DNA of 64,000 nucleotides from Metellina segmentata (GCA_947359465.1 OX375883.1:20028088-20092087), one strand, 5' to 3'. Positions 36,401-51,400 are shown, counted from the stretch's first letter. Notes: generated by a model not told the origin, from the sequence alone. Numbers and translations: made by a program.

Positions 36401-39400
36401 TGAAGGTAAATGTCAGTAAAATAAAGGTAGAATATTTGCTTTAGTTAGTGAAATCATGTTCTTATAAGCCTGTAGTTTCTGCTTCCTTGCAATGAGCATT
36501 TGGTTCTTTAACCTTTTAACATAACAACACATCTTTAGGGTTTAAAAACCCTAAAAATCCTTGATACTTCATTTTAGTTTTTAAGGGTTAAAGAGGATAA
36601 TAGAGTGGCAAATTAAGCCCAAACCCAACCAGAGATGAAATTTGAGATTGGGTTCACGGTAGCTTGTTTGGAAGATTAGTGTTTTAGCTATAGGAGGGTT
36701 ACGAATAGGGATTGGAATCCGGCACGATTTTCAATCTGGTTGGATCCGGCCGAATAGACACAAATCCGTCTGGATCCGGCCGAATTGGAATTTTGTTAAT
36801 AAGTCAATATAACCAGTATGTATTTTTCCAAAATCGACTGAGTGAAAGTAGGCCAAAAGGATATTATTCCAAATTGACAAACAAAACACTTATTTTAGCA
36901 TGAGAGAATCAACTTTATTAATAATTATCCATAGGTAGGAAATCAGTTACCAACAATTAATTATAGTAACTATTAGTACTGCTAGTAGTAAGTATTAAAC
37001 GATTGATTATGATCAGTCTAACTAGTTCCCACCCCAAAAAACATCAGTTTGTTTTATAGGTAGTACTTTTCTATTTATCTAAAATTAAGTAGTCTCTATT
37101 TCTAATATTGTTGAGTAAATGACATATAAATTGTATCTAACCTTGCCTCATACTAACACAAAAATCTAACCTTTGGCAGTATTTGGTCAACATAACAAAC
37201 AAGGAAACTCTTAATTCTTCTTTATTGCTTAAATCAAAGTTAAATAGTAATGAAAATCACTATTGAGTTTGAAAGAACCATCTAAGGAAACACATCGTAT
37301 TAATTGTGTCATCCCCCAACCTACTTCTCAATGAACTAATTAACTAATAACGCAAATATAACCAGCAGTCGAGAAAAGGCCCTCTCAGCTTCAACACTAG
37401 TTGGTTTAACAGTTATTAAGTAGTTGTACATAAGAGACAAATATTTTCCTTTGACTCCGTTTCATATGAAGTCATTTCTTTCTTCATTATTTTCTCAAAA
37501 TCTGTTTCTTTTCTCAAGTTTGTCTTTTTGCAATAGTCTTCATTTTCTTGCAGAATTTGCTTTTCTAATTCCTCTTTACTAAAAAAATATTCTTGATAAT
37601 TTAATTTATTGTTTTTGCTAGAATTCTCCAAACTGATGATTGAAAAATATAAAATCGATTCATACACAATCGATTGCTTAATAAACGATTTATTTCGCGA
37701 CTTTAAAAGTTGGGTTTGAATATTCGATTATTTAATTAAAAAAAAAATTCTGGTTTATCGGATCTGATAGATGTTGCCGGATCCAATATATGTTGTCGGA
37801 TCCGGTAGGTAGCTAAATGATGCCAGATCGGATTGCAATCCCTAGTTACGAGTTTGAAACTTGATTCAGGTAATTTGTGCGACACCCATTGTGGTGGGCA
37901 GCAGTAAGGAAAAGACACCGAAAATATAATACTCAATCGTAAAATATAATTTGTTGATTAAGCAGGTCCAGTGTAGGAGGTCAGGTTAGTCAGAACAGTA
38001 CACACCTGCAGGATAACATACATTCAAAAGAATCAAAACCTAACCAACAGAATTGTTCATCTGCTGTTAGCCTGGCAGGTAGGCGGGCTGTGGTAACCCG
38101 GTTGGAAGAGTAACGGATTACCAACCGGAGGGTTGCGAGTTCGAGTCCAGCCAAACATCGTCGTGTACAAAGGGGGCTGGTGTGTGTTAAATCTGTTGTG
38201 GCCTCAAATGTCCTCACATTACCGTGGTGTGGAAGTTTGGAGAGTGAGGTGCCAGCTCAGGTGTTGACCTCGTCATCTGACCGTGGCTCAAAATTATGTC
38301 CTCGGATCTTTCCCCCTTTGGGGGTTGATCTAGGACCAGCGTCAATGGTCCGTTGCGTTGCTCCAGTATGACGGTGATGAAAATACCTACCTACCAGACA
38401 GGGAAGCAGGAACACAAGCAAGAAGGGGAAGAAGAAGCTTGTGAATTCTTAGTCTCTGCTTAAGTGCTACGAGTTCATTGTAGTGAGCATGATTTCAGTT
38501 CTGACGTTGGCAATCACTGAGTCTCTTTCACTGTATATCAACATTCCGAGTTCCACTGGCAGGTGGATCTATGCAATTCTTGTGTATGTGGGGGCAGGTA
38601 CTTGTTAAATCTGTTGTGGCCTCAAATGTCCTCATGTTAACAACAGCCATTGTGGTAATGCCAGTGATATAGCTATTTCAACTACCCATTTGAGATTGAT
38701 TGCAAGGGGTATGCAACCTTGTTATGCTGCATGTTTCTGTGAAAATGTCGCTTTGATGCTCCTATGTGCAGTGCACAAAATAATTGAGATCTCAGCAAAG
38801 ACCTACAGCAGAAAATGCATGGGAACACAACCTTGGAAAACAGATGAATTCAGCAGATGCATTTAGATTTAAATGCGAAAATAAGCAATACAATACAGGA
38901 AATACTATGCCAGAATTTAGCAACTGTTTAAGATTTCATCATTAAAAAGCCAGTCAATTCTCAATATTGTTAAATACTAGTATTGAGTATTTCTGTTGGT
39001 TATATACCCCCTTTTGAGAATGTCGGTAATTTTCAATTCCTTGAAGTCAAACATAAGATTTATTCCATGCTGAACTAATTTTTATGCCATGTTTTTTATA
39101 AATTAAGAACAATTGAAATATTTATTCTAAGTGCATGCCAGTTCCTCATGCAGAGATGCCAATCAACGATGGAAGTTTCAATAGCATCAAAGGAAAAAAT
39201 CAGTAGTTTTAAGTATTTTTGAGTAGTCTCAAGACAAATAAAAATTTAAGAAATCGGCTTTAATAAGACGCTTATATGATTAATTCAATTATTTAATTAC
39301 AAATTTGAAGATATATGCAACACGTAAAATTATTTATGTGGGTTCGTAAAAGGCAAATGATAAATAATTCTTAAAGTTTAAATTTAGGTTTAATTGCATA

Positions 39401-42400
39401 ATTAATGTATTTACAGTATATTTACATGCATCTTTAACAATTAAGAATATCCGACAACTGAGAGGCCATCTGCCTAAAAAGTCATGGGCCGTCTGCACAA
39501 CTGCTAACTTCGGTTTCTGGGGAATATCTGTTTCATTGCTGTGGACACTTCCTCTAGGTGGCGTTACTGCTGCGGACGTATCAGGCTTTGGCGCGCTCAC
39601 TGTACAATCCCACATTTATAATTAGTAAGGTATATCATACTTGAAAGCACATACATAGAACCAATAATTGTGTATGAAAAAACTGCATTGCAATATTAAA
39701 AATTGAAAAATTTGTTCATAAAAAACATTTTATAATTAAATTCAAGCACTCTCTCCCATGCACCAAAAAAAAAGAAATAATAAAAAATAATAATGAAGAA
39801 AAATGCAGAAATAAGTAAATTAATTGACGTGTTGTGAAAAATAAATAAAATTGAATATTTCTGTAGAAAAAATCATCGATTCCGTAATCTGTAGTACCCG
39901 ATTCACTTCCGTAGAAACTATGGAGAATCCGTAGTAGTTGGGATCTCTGCTCATGTAATAAATGTTATGAGGTTGCTGTGCTTATTTATGGTTTATCTCC
40001 ACAGGAATATGATTCTCAGAGAGCTTACACCGCAGCTTCATATACCCTGGTCCATGCCCTTTCAGTTAGATGATCCACCTATAGTTCCTACCACATTTGG
40101 AAAGATGTAAGTTCTTGTTGCTTTCTGATGTTTTGTTTTCATTCCTGACTATCTTCTGTTTGCCAAAGGAATGGCTCCAGACATAAAGTCTGTTGCCTCT
40201 GTTGTTTAAGTCCCCTGTCTGTTGCCATAGAAACAGGTCTTAACCTATTTTCCATCGAAGTGCTTGAAGAAATGTTTTGAGGTTTTTCATGTTTTCGTAG
40301 TTGATGGCAAATTGGAAATATATTTGTCAAGATTATTACTTGTTGCAGATCTATACCTGCAAACTACCTCTTTCTGCTGCCAACATTAGTGGAAAATGAA
40401 ACCAAATTAGGCTGACAGTTAATTTGAAATCAATTTATTTGTAACAAAGAGATACAAATACAGTACAAAATCCCAAATCTAGACGTTTTGCTAACCAACT
40501 ATTTTGTTTTTCTCCCTTTTTTTTACGTCTTTTCGAGAATTTTTAAAGAACAAGGAGTTAAACCTGGATTTAATTGATAAAATAACTCAATATAACAGAC
40601 ATGTTCAGAGTAAATACCACACAGAAAGATTAGATGATTTCCAAGTAAAATTTGTTGCATTTTGTATTAAAATTTTTTTTCCTCTTTTAAAAATTATTCC
40701 TATTTATATATCTGCTATTCTTATTTTACTATTGCAAACGTAAAATTAACGAGAGGGGGGGGGAATTAAGGTTTTTTCACAAAAAATGCAAATAATCCAA
40801 AATCTGGAAAAGTCCGGTAACTGGGATGGCCTAGGTCTGTAGGATTCCGGATTTTGGTCTTTGTACTGTATTAATTTAATCTATTCTTTAAAAAAATTAT
40901 AAATATTGGAAATTAGTTTGTTTTTCTATTAGTCCATTTAGTTTCAAATCTATATCGAAAATTTACTTCAGATATCAGATTTCATGTCATTGGGACTTGC
41001 CGTTTTGAAATTATGAGGACAGAAAGATTGGAGCTCCTAATGTTAAATCAGTTTCCTAGACATTTGTGGATTTCTTCCTAAATAATATTTCTTTTGTGCT
41101 TATATTTTGTTCCATGTTACTGTTAAACAACCCAAACACAATCCACCTATTTTATTTTAAAAATAGTTTTCAGTATGCAAGAAGAATTATTAAATTAATG
41201 TTTGATAAAGTTATGAATTACAACCTTATATTTTTATGGGAAGCAATTCAAAAGGACCTCTAGTATGGCCATGCAAAATTTCAGCTCTCTCTGATAATTT
41301 GATTTTGAGTTACATTAAATTTTTCCTATTGTGATTTTAGGGACAAACCAAAAGTATATAAAATGCCTCACAAACCTAGTATAATAGTTCTCTGATCATT
41401 TGGACTTGCATAGTAAATATAATGTAATTCTAAAATTGTTTGCACTTGCATAATAAATACAATAATTCTCATATTGCTGAAAAGTACGTTTGAGATAGTG
41501 TTCAAATTTGAAATTCGGGTAACGATAACTACAATTAATCTCGATCCACGAATAGCATGTTTCTATTTGGAGATGATCCCTGAAATTGAAACTTGCTTTA
41601 GTATTGAATATCTCGGGATAGATTGATAAAAGTGAAGTCCGGAAATTTTATATTTTGACTAATTTAACTATTCAGAATCTGATCATGGCATCAATGCACT
41701 GTTTCCATTAGAAATTTTGTTGTGTGTGCAATATTTGATATGAAGACATCCCCTTATATGCAACATTTTTGTATTTGAATTTGTAGAGGACTTTATTTCC
41801 TATTTATTGATACCTTTGAATTCGGTCTTGTGTGAATAGTGCTCGAAATAAAGGTGTTTATAAATAATAATAAAGGTCATTTTTTTTTTCTACGACTGTA
41901 CGTCTTTTCAATGAAGTCCTATTCATGGCTTCATGTATTTTTTCTTAATATTACTTGTTCCACTAAGGAGCAATGTTAATAATGTACAATGCCTGTATAA
42001 AGTATGTGGTATATTACAATAGCATGAGACATTTCATGCTTTGTCTAAAAAATGTCATGCATTTTACAGATTCCTTATGCGTTTTACACATTTCTGGCAT
42101 CATATGTATGTGCCAGTGTTTATAAAAGTAGCAAGTTACGCAAAAAGTAAAAAATAGTAAGTTTATTGCTGATTTGTATAGCAACCTAAAAATTGCTGTC
42201 AACAAAAATTATTTTTAAAAATCTTATTGTTATAAGAGCAAATATTTTGTTGTATTGTTAAAAAAAGTATTTTTTAATTTATCCAAACACAAAACTTTAA
42301 ATATCTCTAAATGAAAAATGTGACTTAAACCGCTTTCATAATCGCCAGCACATATAATCAATTCTGCAAATTAAGATTAGTTAAGATTGTAAAGTAATCA

Positions 42401-45400
42401 GCAGTTTTGGTAAGAAATGTGTTTTGATTTCAGGATGGAACTACGCTGTGTTATTGCGGTTATACGACATGGAGATAGGACTCCTAAGCAGAAGATGAAG
42501 ATGGAAGTGAAACATTTTAAGTATGATCTGATTTCTAAAATTAAGTATTTATGCATGTTTTTTTTAATGTTATATTTCACCTTTTTTGTTATCTTTTATT
42601 TTATGAAAAATAAAGAAATTTGTTACAGAGTTAGAATATGAAATAATTATGTTTACTATTTTTAGCAAGCCTTTTTAGGAAAAAGTGCATAGTACAATTT
42701 CTATGTATCTCGTAATAATTTGTGTTTTTTTTAAATGATTTTATATTATACTGGATGCAATTAGGTTAATTGTATTTTAAAGTTAGTGTTTGTCTTACTT
42801 TGTGATGGCATTTTAAAATTTTGATTTGAACATAAATTTTTTTTGAAATTTCTTATACTGTTAAATAACAATGGTAAAAATTATCTTAACTGATTAAGCA
42901 ATAGTCAATGATAGAATATGTCAAATGATGACTAATATGCAAACTTAGTAGTCCAAATAGAGGTCTGTTGCTGTTTCGTCAGGCGTTTTATCTTATGAAA
43001 GTGACCTTTGACTACTGACTTTATTTGAAAGATAAATTTTATTGTACTGCTGAAAACACTTTAAAAATCATTTTGAGTTTTTAGAAAAAATTTTGTATAA
43101 TACAATGACAGATGCAGAATTCTGTATATTTAACATTATTTTGTATTTATAGAACATAAATTACTATGACTTTATTGTCTGTATTATATTTTTAAAAAGT
43201 TACCGCTGTCGCAGCCGCAGGATTGAAAACTGTGTTGTTTAGCTCGAATTTTAGATGCTTTCCCTAGAAAGTTCGCATGAGAAAAATATGAAATTAACAT
43301 GGTTTGTTCTTCATCGTGTTCCCTGGACAATTGTGAAGATCTTTTTTCTATACGGTTATTAGTTTAGGGTTTATTAAGTGTCAAAGTTGAAAAAGCAAAA
43401 TTTCTTACGCGAGTGAGCAAACCACATAAAAATTTTCAGTCTTAAACCGTGAGTTTAAAAAAAATATATAAAAAAAATCTTGACGTAAATTTTTGCAGTT
43501 TGTCGAGTTTTTATAGAAATTTCAATTTGGTTCTTGGTAATATTTTTTTGAAATTTTGGAAAAATCAGGACATTTTTGTTACTTTTTTTTAAAAACTGTC
43601 ATATCTATATCTTATTACTATTTGTTTTTAATTTTGAAAATATCGCAGTATACCTCAGAATGTACTCTTTCTTACGGTACAATTATTTTAAAAATTGGTT
43701 CATAAATAAATTCTATGTAATCAAAAGAGAGTTGGTCACACAAATTTTGTATTTTTGAGTTCGCAAAACATGTTCCTCACGAAAATGAGGGTTGCATTTT
43801 TGACTATTGGGTTTGCCAGATATCAAATTTATTGTAGCAACAATTGCCATAAAAACGATTTCTTTTTATTTGGAAAGGAAAAAGGCTCGCTTTTTTCACT
43901 CTGTTCTCAGACGGTTTACCGAGAAAGTACAGATCATAAAGTCAGAAGATTAACGCGGTTTATTTAAAATTGTACAGGGAACAAGATGCAGAAGATTTTT
44001 TACTGATGTGGCTATTAGTTTAGGGTTGGCGAGCATAAGCGAGCAGGGGGAGGTGCCCCCTAGTTGCTCTAAACAATAATAAAATTCTCACTAAAAGTAG
44101 TAAATTTGGATAAGCAAAAGTAATTCTCTGTGTTACCTATATACGATATATACCAAACTGTATAACTGTTAAATTTATTAGGTAACTAAACTAATAACTT
44201 ATGTTATTCAATGCTGTAAATTTGAATCAATACCCTTTTGAATAACATTTTAACATTATGCAATACTAGGGGGCTTCACCCCCTGCTCGCTTACGCTCGC
44301 CAACCCTCGATAATTCCAGGGTACTTGGAGACAGCTGGTTTGTTTCATACAATTTATGCAACATGCTCTTTTCTCTTTAGTAGTCATTATTTACAGAATA
44401 TATTTTTTGTCATGCAACTTTGTGCTTGTAATTTTATTAATACAAAATGTTTCCTTCTTCCTTAAGAACAATTCCTCTGGTTTTCTCACAAGTCTTACCA
44501 TGACTGTTTCTGAAGTTATAACCTGTATCTGCCCTCAGATGCATCCGCTGCAGTGAATCACAATTGCGTATTTCCATGTTTTGTTTTTGTCGTTGTGTTG
44601 TGTACAGAGATGCCAACCATTCTTTTTTGAGCTTTCATTGGAATTATTTTAGAAAATTTCACGAGAACAGGGCCACATTGACTAAAAAGGCTACTATTTT
44701 TCGACCATGACTAGGGATATCTTATGATGCTGAATCGTCTAAATCGCCCTATTTTTGAAGTTTTATACTTTTTTAGAACGTTTGCCGCAGGAAAAACGAA
44801 AGTTTTGTTTCTTTTATAAGTAATAGTGAAAAGAAAATTTTTTTATATTTTTCTTGGGGGATATTTTGAAGTTTTGGGGCCAAGCCTTGGCAACCATGAA
44901 AAGGAAACATCATTATTTGTGTTTGCTGCATTATGTTAAAAACCTTATTAAGAAAATGTTTGGTTTTTAATTTTTTGGAAATTTGCCACTGGTCAATGAA
45001 AGTTTTGTTTCTTTGCTTTACTAATAGCGAACAAAAAGGTATTCAGATTTTTCTTAGAAGGGGATTTTTCGAAGGACACTGATTTTCAAGTTTTGGTGCC
45101 AATCCATGACAGCAACCATGAAAGGAAAACATTGTCTTGACAACCTTATTAAGAAAATATATAGTTTTAAATTTTAAATTTCTTGGCAAGATCTTCAGTG
45201 TCTTTTTCATGCTTGATTAGCATGTTTTGTGTCAGTCAATTCATTGATTTTGTATCTGAACAACTGAAATTGATATAAAATTGTAACAAAGATTGGACTT
45301 TTGGTTACTACAGTACAAAGTCCCAAATCTGGAATTGTCCAAAATCCGGATGCTTTGCTAACCGGTATTTTTTTTCTCTCACTTTTTTTCTCACTGCCTT

Positions 45401-48400
45401 TTCACCCTTCTGACAATTTTTTATTAACAAGGCATTCAACCTGAGCCAAATTAACGAAACAATGCAAAATAACGGACATGTTCAGAGTAAATACCACACA
45501 GAAAAGTTAGGTTTTTAAATAAAGTTTGTAGATGTAGTATACGAGGCAACGACAATTTATTGCCAAACATGGTAACTTAGTTGTTTTGATCCAGCTTTAT
45601 GACAACCCTATGCCGGGAAAGTTCGTTTAGATTCAAACCATGCCAATAAAATTTCGTTTTATGATTGGTTAAAATTTCGATAAATGAAGTTCTTTACTTT
45701 TATTTGTGTATTCTTCATTTTCACTTCCATTGTAGTATAACAAATCGAATCGCCAAGATGGCCGCCATACTAGCTTCGGCCGCCATCTTCATTTGATGAG
45801 AAAACTTGGCGACAAATATGCTTCGGATACTACACCTGTACCAAAATTTGTTGCATTGTATTAAAGTTTTTTTAATATTCCTCTTTATGTATCTGCTATT
45901 TTAGTATTGCAATTGTGGTCCAGACGTAAATAACGTGTGTTTTGTTTTTTTTACAAAAAACTCCAAAATTTGGAATGCCCGAGGTCTGGAGGATTCCGGA
46001 TCTTGGACTTTGTGCTGTATTTTAAAAAAAATTATGCTACTATTTCACCAGTGCTTTGGCTGTGGCAGTCCTGTGAGAGATTTGCCATCTTTTCACATTC
46101 TTTACATGAATGTGTATTTTTCGAGTTGCTATATTTCATTGCAGTTGCCCATGTACCAGTAAACAAGGTTTGCGCCTTTTTTGACTCCCCATAGAGCAAA
46201 AAGCCTACTAAAACAATTTTAATGTAATGTTTATTAAAAATGGTCAAGATAATATTATGTTGTTGAATAAACCTTTCTCGAAAATAAAAACAGTCCCTGA
46301 AAGCATTCGCTATTTGGATCCGAGAGACACATCGGCAGAGGTTGGCATCTCTGAATTTTCGTGTTCTCGAAAGTTTTGGGAACTATTGACTTTATTAGTG
46401 TAGAATTTAGCTACAGGTTACATGCCTATGTTTTCTTTATTTGAAAAGCAATGCAGGCCTTTTGAAATTTAATTAACTTCCATTTAAGTAATAAATCAAC
46501 TGAGAAAGCAAGTTGAAATGCTGCTTTTTTCTCAATATAGGCCTTCTTAAATGATTAAATTAGTGAAATTGTTATTTATTTTTTAGTCGATTGGACGGAT
46601 TTTGTAAACAAATATACTTCAATATTATATCAAATGACTATATGAATAACAAAAGATCTATTAGTTTGCTATCTATTAATTTATTATTTTGATTTTAGTG
46701 AAGAACATTTTAAACATATAATTAATGAGTAGGACCCCTTAAATCAGGAATATCAGAATTCAAATTCTTGATTATTTATCTGGAACAATTGTTAACGTTT
46801 CAATATTAAAATAACGGTATTACTTTATTCAGATCATTCTTTTACTGCAATATATATCTTTCTTATAATTTTTTTTCCAACATCATATGTTTAAATCTGT
46901 ATATGTGCATTTATTTGAGTTGAAGTTTTTGAAATCCGGAATGACTTATTTTATATTACCTGACAAAGTGTATTTTAGCATTATATTAAAATGTTCTATT
47001 CGACATATTCAGTGCTGATAGATAATGCTTTAAAAAACATCAAATTAGTTGATAGAAATGGGTTCATTTGTTTTGAAAGTAACAGGTATGACTCTTGTTG
47101 AATACTAAATAATTTTATAGTTTTGTAAAAGATATAAAAATATAATATTTATTAGCATATTTAATGTCTATTATTTCACTCATCTTGTGCTACTATTGGT
47201 AATAAGCACTCTTCTCATTTAGTAAAGATTAAAAAAATGTAACAAGGGGTATTACAAATTGTAAGCCAAGATTTTAAACCACATTTTTAAAATTCCTTAT
47301 TTAAATTCCTCTCTGGAACACCTTTGTGGGTCTCTCAGTCTTGCACATTTTAGTGTCATTTGTATAATTTAAATTAATATTATTTATTAAATAATATTTA
47401 TATAAATTAATATTATTTATATAAAGAGATCTAATTTCAAAAGTAAAAAGCATAGTTTAATTTGTACTAGCTAATGTAATTAATATTAGTTATTACAAAT
47501 AGGCTACGGATCTATTGTCATTAAAGTTTGGTAATGCTACCATTTCAGCTGAATTTGAAATGAAATTTTTTGATTTATTCAGGTTTTTTGAGATATTTCA
47601 GAAGTATGGAGGCTATAAAGATGGACATGTAAAATTAAAAAAACCCAAACAGCTTCAGGTATGCTCTCTTATTGGTCAGCACAATCCCCTTTCCCATTAG
47701 CACACCCCCAATTTGTATTTCACTCCCACCTGAAATTTTTCGGAGATGGCTTATTCTGTCCGATTGTTTTGCAGGAAATCCTAGACATATCGCGGTATCT
47801 TTTGTCTGAAATGGACCTCAAGCCTGATCTCGAAATCGAGGAAAACAGGGCGAAGTTGGAACAACTAAAGGCTGTTTTGGAAATGTAAGTGAATAAATGC
47901 ATGAATCTGTAACTCTTAGTGCTCCTAACAGGATTTGAAAACTTGTATTCTAATAGAGGTTTGGAAGATTTGAGTTACCTGTTTTCATTGCTTGTAATCA
48001 TACAAAGGAATCAGTATCCCATGTGTTTTTGTCATCTATTCAAGAAAAACTGCTGAACGTTTTTTTTTTTATAGAGTGTCGTGGAATTTTATTGAGAAAG
48101 CGAGCTCTGATTCTATAGAAATATATTTATATAGAATTCTTCTGTTTCACTTTACTTTTTTATAGAGCTTCTCTGTAGAATTCTATAGAGAAGGTCTATA
48201 AAAAAGTAAAGTGAAACACAGAAGAAATTATCTTCAGTGGAATTTTATAGAGGTTTCTACAAACATTTTCTATAGAAATTTCTATAGAGGTTACTTTATA
48301 AAATTTCTAAAAATAGGCCATAATTTTATAGATTCTATGGAATACATTGTATAGAGGGGCCTGGGTTCGAATCCCTTTTAAGTAATGGTCATAAAATTGT

Positions 48401-51400
48401 GTTATCCTTTGTTAGTGGTAATGATGATTGCCCTCTGGGTGCTCCTTCACAAGTGGCCATCGCTTCCATTGGGGGAGGGGAACATTGTATAGAACTCTTT
48501 TCTAAGTAAACATTTATTATAACTGGTTTGAGTTTGTTAGTAATTTTCAGGTTTGAACTGTGGTCTGGGCATGGATGTTTAGTGGTTTGGAATTCACTTT
48601 AAGCCGTAGGTCCTGATCTAATTAGCCTTCATGTCGTAAAAATAACCCTAGATCGATAAACCAAACCAAAAATGTTTTAGGCCAAACCATCCTTACAAAA
48701 AAATTAACCAGGGTTATAGCCAAATTAGAGACATTAATGTCAGATAGAGGGAGGCTAGGTTGGGTGACTTTCAACCATGCCTGTTAAAGTGTGTAAATAA
48801 TAATGGAAACTAGACACTGGAATGTTCTAGTGTCAGGATTAAAGTTTCAGTATACCAATTGGCATCAAAAAGTTTCTTTTGGATTTGATGTGTTCCCAGG
48901 TCAAATGTGATCCTTCCACTTCATAGTTTTATGGAATTTATGGTCTATTTTTCAATCTAACTATTCTATATTTTGGACTAAAGTATTATGTTTCCAAGGT
49001 ATGGCCATTTCTCTGGTATCAATCGAAAAGTGCAGTTGAAATATCAACCTCAGGGGAGACCCAGACGATCTAGCAGTGATGAAGGTAAGAATTTCCTTGT
49101 GTATCAATGTATTTTTGGTTTCTTAAAAGTTCGACAAAAATACTCATTATACACAGTCCAGTCACATTAATGTGACCACCACCTACTTTCGACGTCAACG
49201 TGAAATAACCAATCACAAAAGTCAGGTGGCAGCACATTGCAGTGCAGTGTATATAAAGGATGTCCTAGGGCATCGGAAAGCATTTCAATCGTTGCCGTAA
49301 TTCAGAAATGTAGCGATTTATCCGACGTCCAAAAGGGCAAGATTATTGGCTTTCGGGCCAAGGATGGAAGCATTTTGGAAACGGCTAATTTTGTGAACTG
49401 TTCTCGTGCCGCCGTGGTAAACGTATACCGTGCATCGCAAAATGGCACTATCCAAAATCAGTGGCGTGGTGCACCACGGGCTATAGATGACAGAGGCAAA
49501 CGAAGGCTTCGGAGATGCGTTCGGGTGATTAGACGTGCAACTGACCGCCCAGATGAACCAAGGGGCTACCAAGAGTGTATCCTCAAGAACGGTTCAGCGA
49601 ACGTTGCTGCGCATGGGCCTCCGTAGCAGATGCCTGGTTAATGTACCTATGCTGACTGCTGTTCATCGGCGACAAGGGCTGGAATTTGCACGCCAGTACC
49701 GCAACTGGACATCCACAGAGTGGGGACAGGTGGCTCTTTCCGATGAATCTCGTTTTATGCTCCATCGGACAGATGGATGTTGGCGTATACGGCGTGTAAC
49801 GTCTGAAAGCAAACACCCTGCAACAATTGCCATGGATCCTTAAGGGCATAATCTAGCACAGCTGGCCACGGCACTGGAGTCGGCATGGCTCAACATCCCA
49901 GTGAACACCTTCAGAAACCTAATTGATTCTCTTCCTGCACGTCTCGCAGCGGTCCGCTCTGCCATAGGTGGTTTTTCTGGCTTTTGACATTTGGTCACAT
50001 TAATGTGACTGGACTGTGTATAGTATTTGAAATAAACATTTATGAAGCTAATGTGGTTAAATAATGTTAATCTGTGACCCCCTGCCAGATCAACCAACCT
50101 TGTTTCATCCCACTATTCCTTGATCACACCCCTTTCCCCTTTAACAGCAATTTTGTGACTTGATGTTGTCTTGTGTTTGACGCAGCTTGGCCAAATATGG
50201 TCCTTTTGCCATGACAACCAACCCGTTCTAATGACTGCCTACATCTCTCCTGCCATGTCTGTGACTGACTTCTGTTATTATAACATGTGTATTATATAAA
50301 TCCATTCTATTATTCTTATTTCAAATTCCTTAGACACGCCCAGAGAACCCTCATTGGTCCTCATCCTGAAATGGGGAGGAGAGCTGACCCCTGCCGGACG
50401 CGTGCAAGCCGAGGAGTTGGGCCGAGTGTTCAGATGTATGTACCCAGGTGGACAAGGTAGGCTGAAGTTGCTTGGCCACAGGCACAGCAATGTTATTTTT
50501 CCTTCTTTCTTAAGTTTGGCTCTCGAAGCGTAGACTAGTGTGCGGCTGTAGATGCGATCCCACTCGGAAAGGCGCTCAGGTTGTCTAAAATTTTACGTAT
50601 ACGTATTTCTTTGTTCCCGACAGGTTACTGTAACAAAGCATGCTGTAGGCGTTTGCCATCCTTTTCCACTCTAGATTGCTAAGACGGCGTATTGAATGCT
50701 GATCTGTAAATATCGAAATTGGAATCGACAAGTTCGATCCACGTAGCGAAAGCGGATTTTACTTGATCTCATGTTAAATATTTATTACTGGTGTAGCATA
50801 GCATGACTAATGAGTGATATGCGAAAACCATTTTAAATAGTTATGAAAGGATCAATGTAAAGGTAATTGTTTTAGTCCGGCCTGTAAAACGCGGCTTTGA
50901 AGTCGTTAACTGAAAATCGCAAAATTTCAGACAATTTTACTTGATCTCATGTTAAACATTTATTACTGGTGTAACATAGCATGACTAATGAGTGATAAGC
51001 GAAAACCGTTTTAAATAATTATGAAAGGATTAATGTGAAGGTAATTGTTTTGGTCCTGCCCGTAAAACGTAGCTTGGAAGTCGTTAACTGAAAATCGCAA
51101 AACTTCAGACAACACTTTCAAATTTAAGAAAAGTTGTTTTAACCATCCTGGTGGTGTTGTCTCAATGAGGTATCTGGCAAAACTGACCAGATCTTGTTTA
51201 GCGAGATATCTCGTCATAAGAAGAAAACTGATGAGATCTTGATCTTTGTTAAGAAATCATCACTATCTTGATGACGAACTATCTTGTAAATTAGCAGAAT
51301 TGGTCAGGTCTTGGTGAACAAGATATATCGTTGAAACCACTTGCAGGGTTAAGACTTCTGAATCTGGAAGATTGGATTTCGGACAAAAGGCAATTTCAGG

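Larger units (their letters stand above)
36640..37900 (+). repeat. SINE head split by a hAT insertion
   Basis: The tRNA-like head (cacggtagcttgtttggaag ... gagggttacga | gttacgagtttgaaacttga) is interrupted exactly in its B-box region by the element at 36706-37844. Confidence 0.75.
44607..46352. mobile_element. Candidate hAT-like element with CAGAGATGCCAACC ends
   Basis: Left CAGAGATGCCAACC at about 44606 and right GGTTGGCATCTCTG ending near 46351 are inverted and resemble the ends at 39156. There is no clear TSD. The body contains the duplicated repeat at 44740-45235 and a nested MITE at 45311-46017. Confidence 0.4.

Noticed and set aside
39334..39615. 93-codon minus-strand reading frame as a host gene
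   Set aside because: Lies wholly inside the hAT-like element, has no recognisable domain and no supporting splice context.
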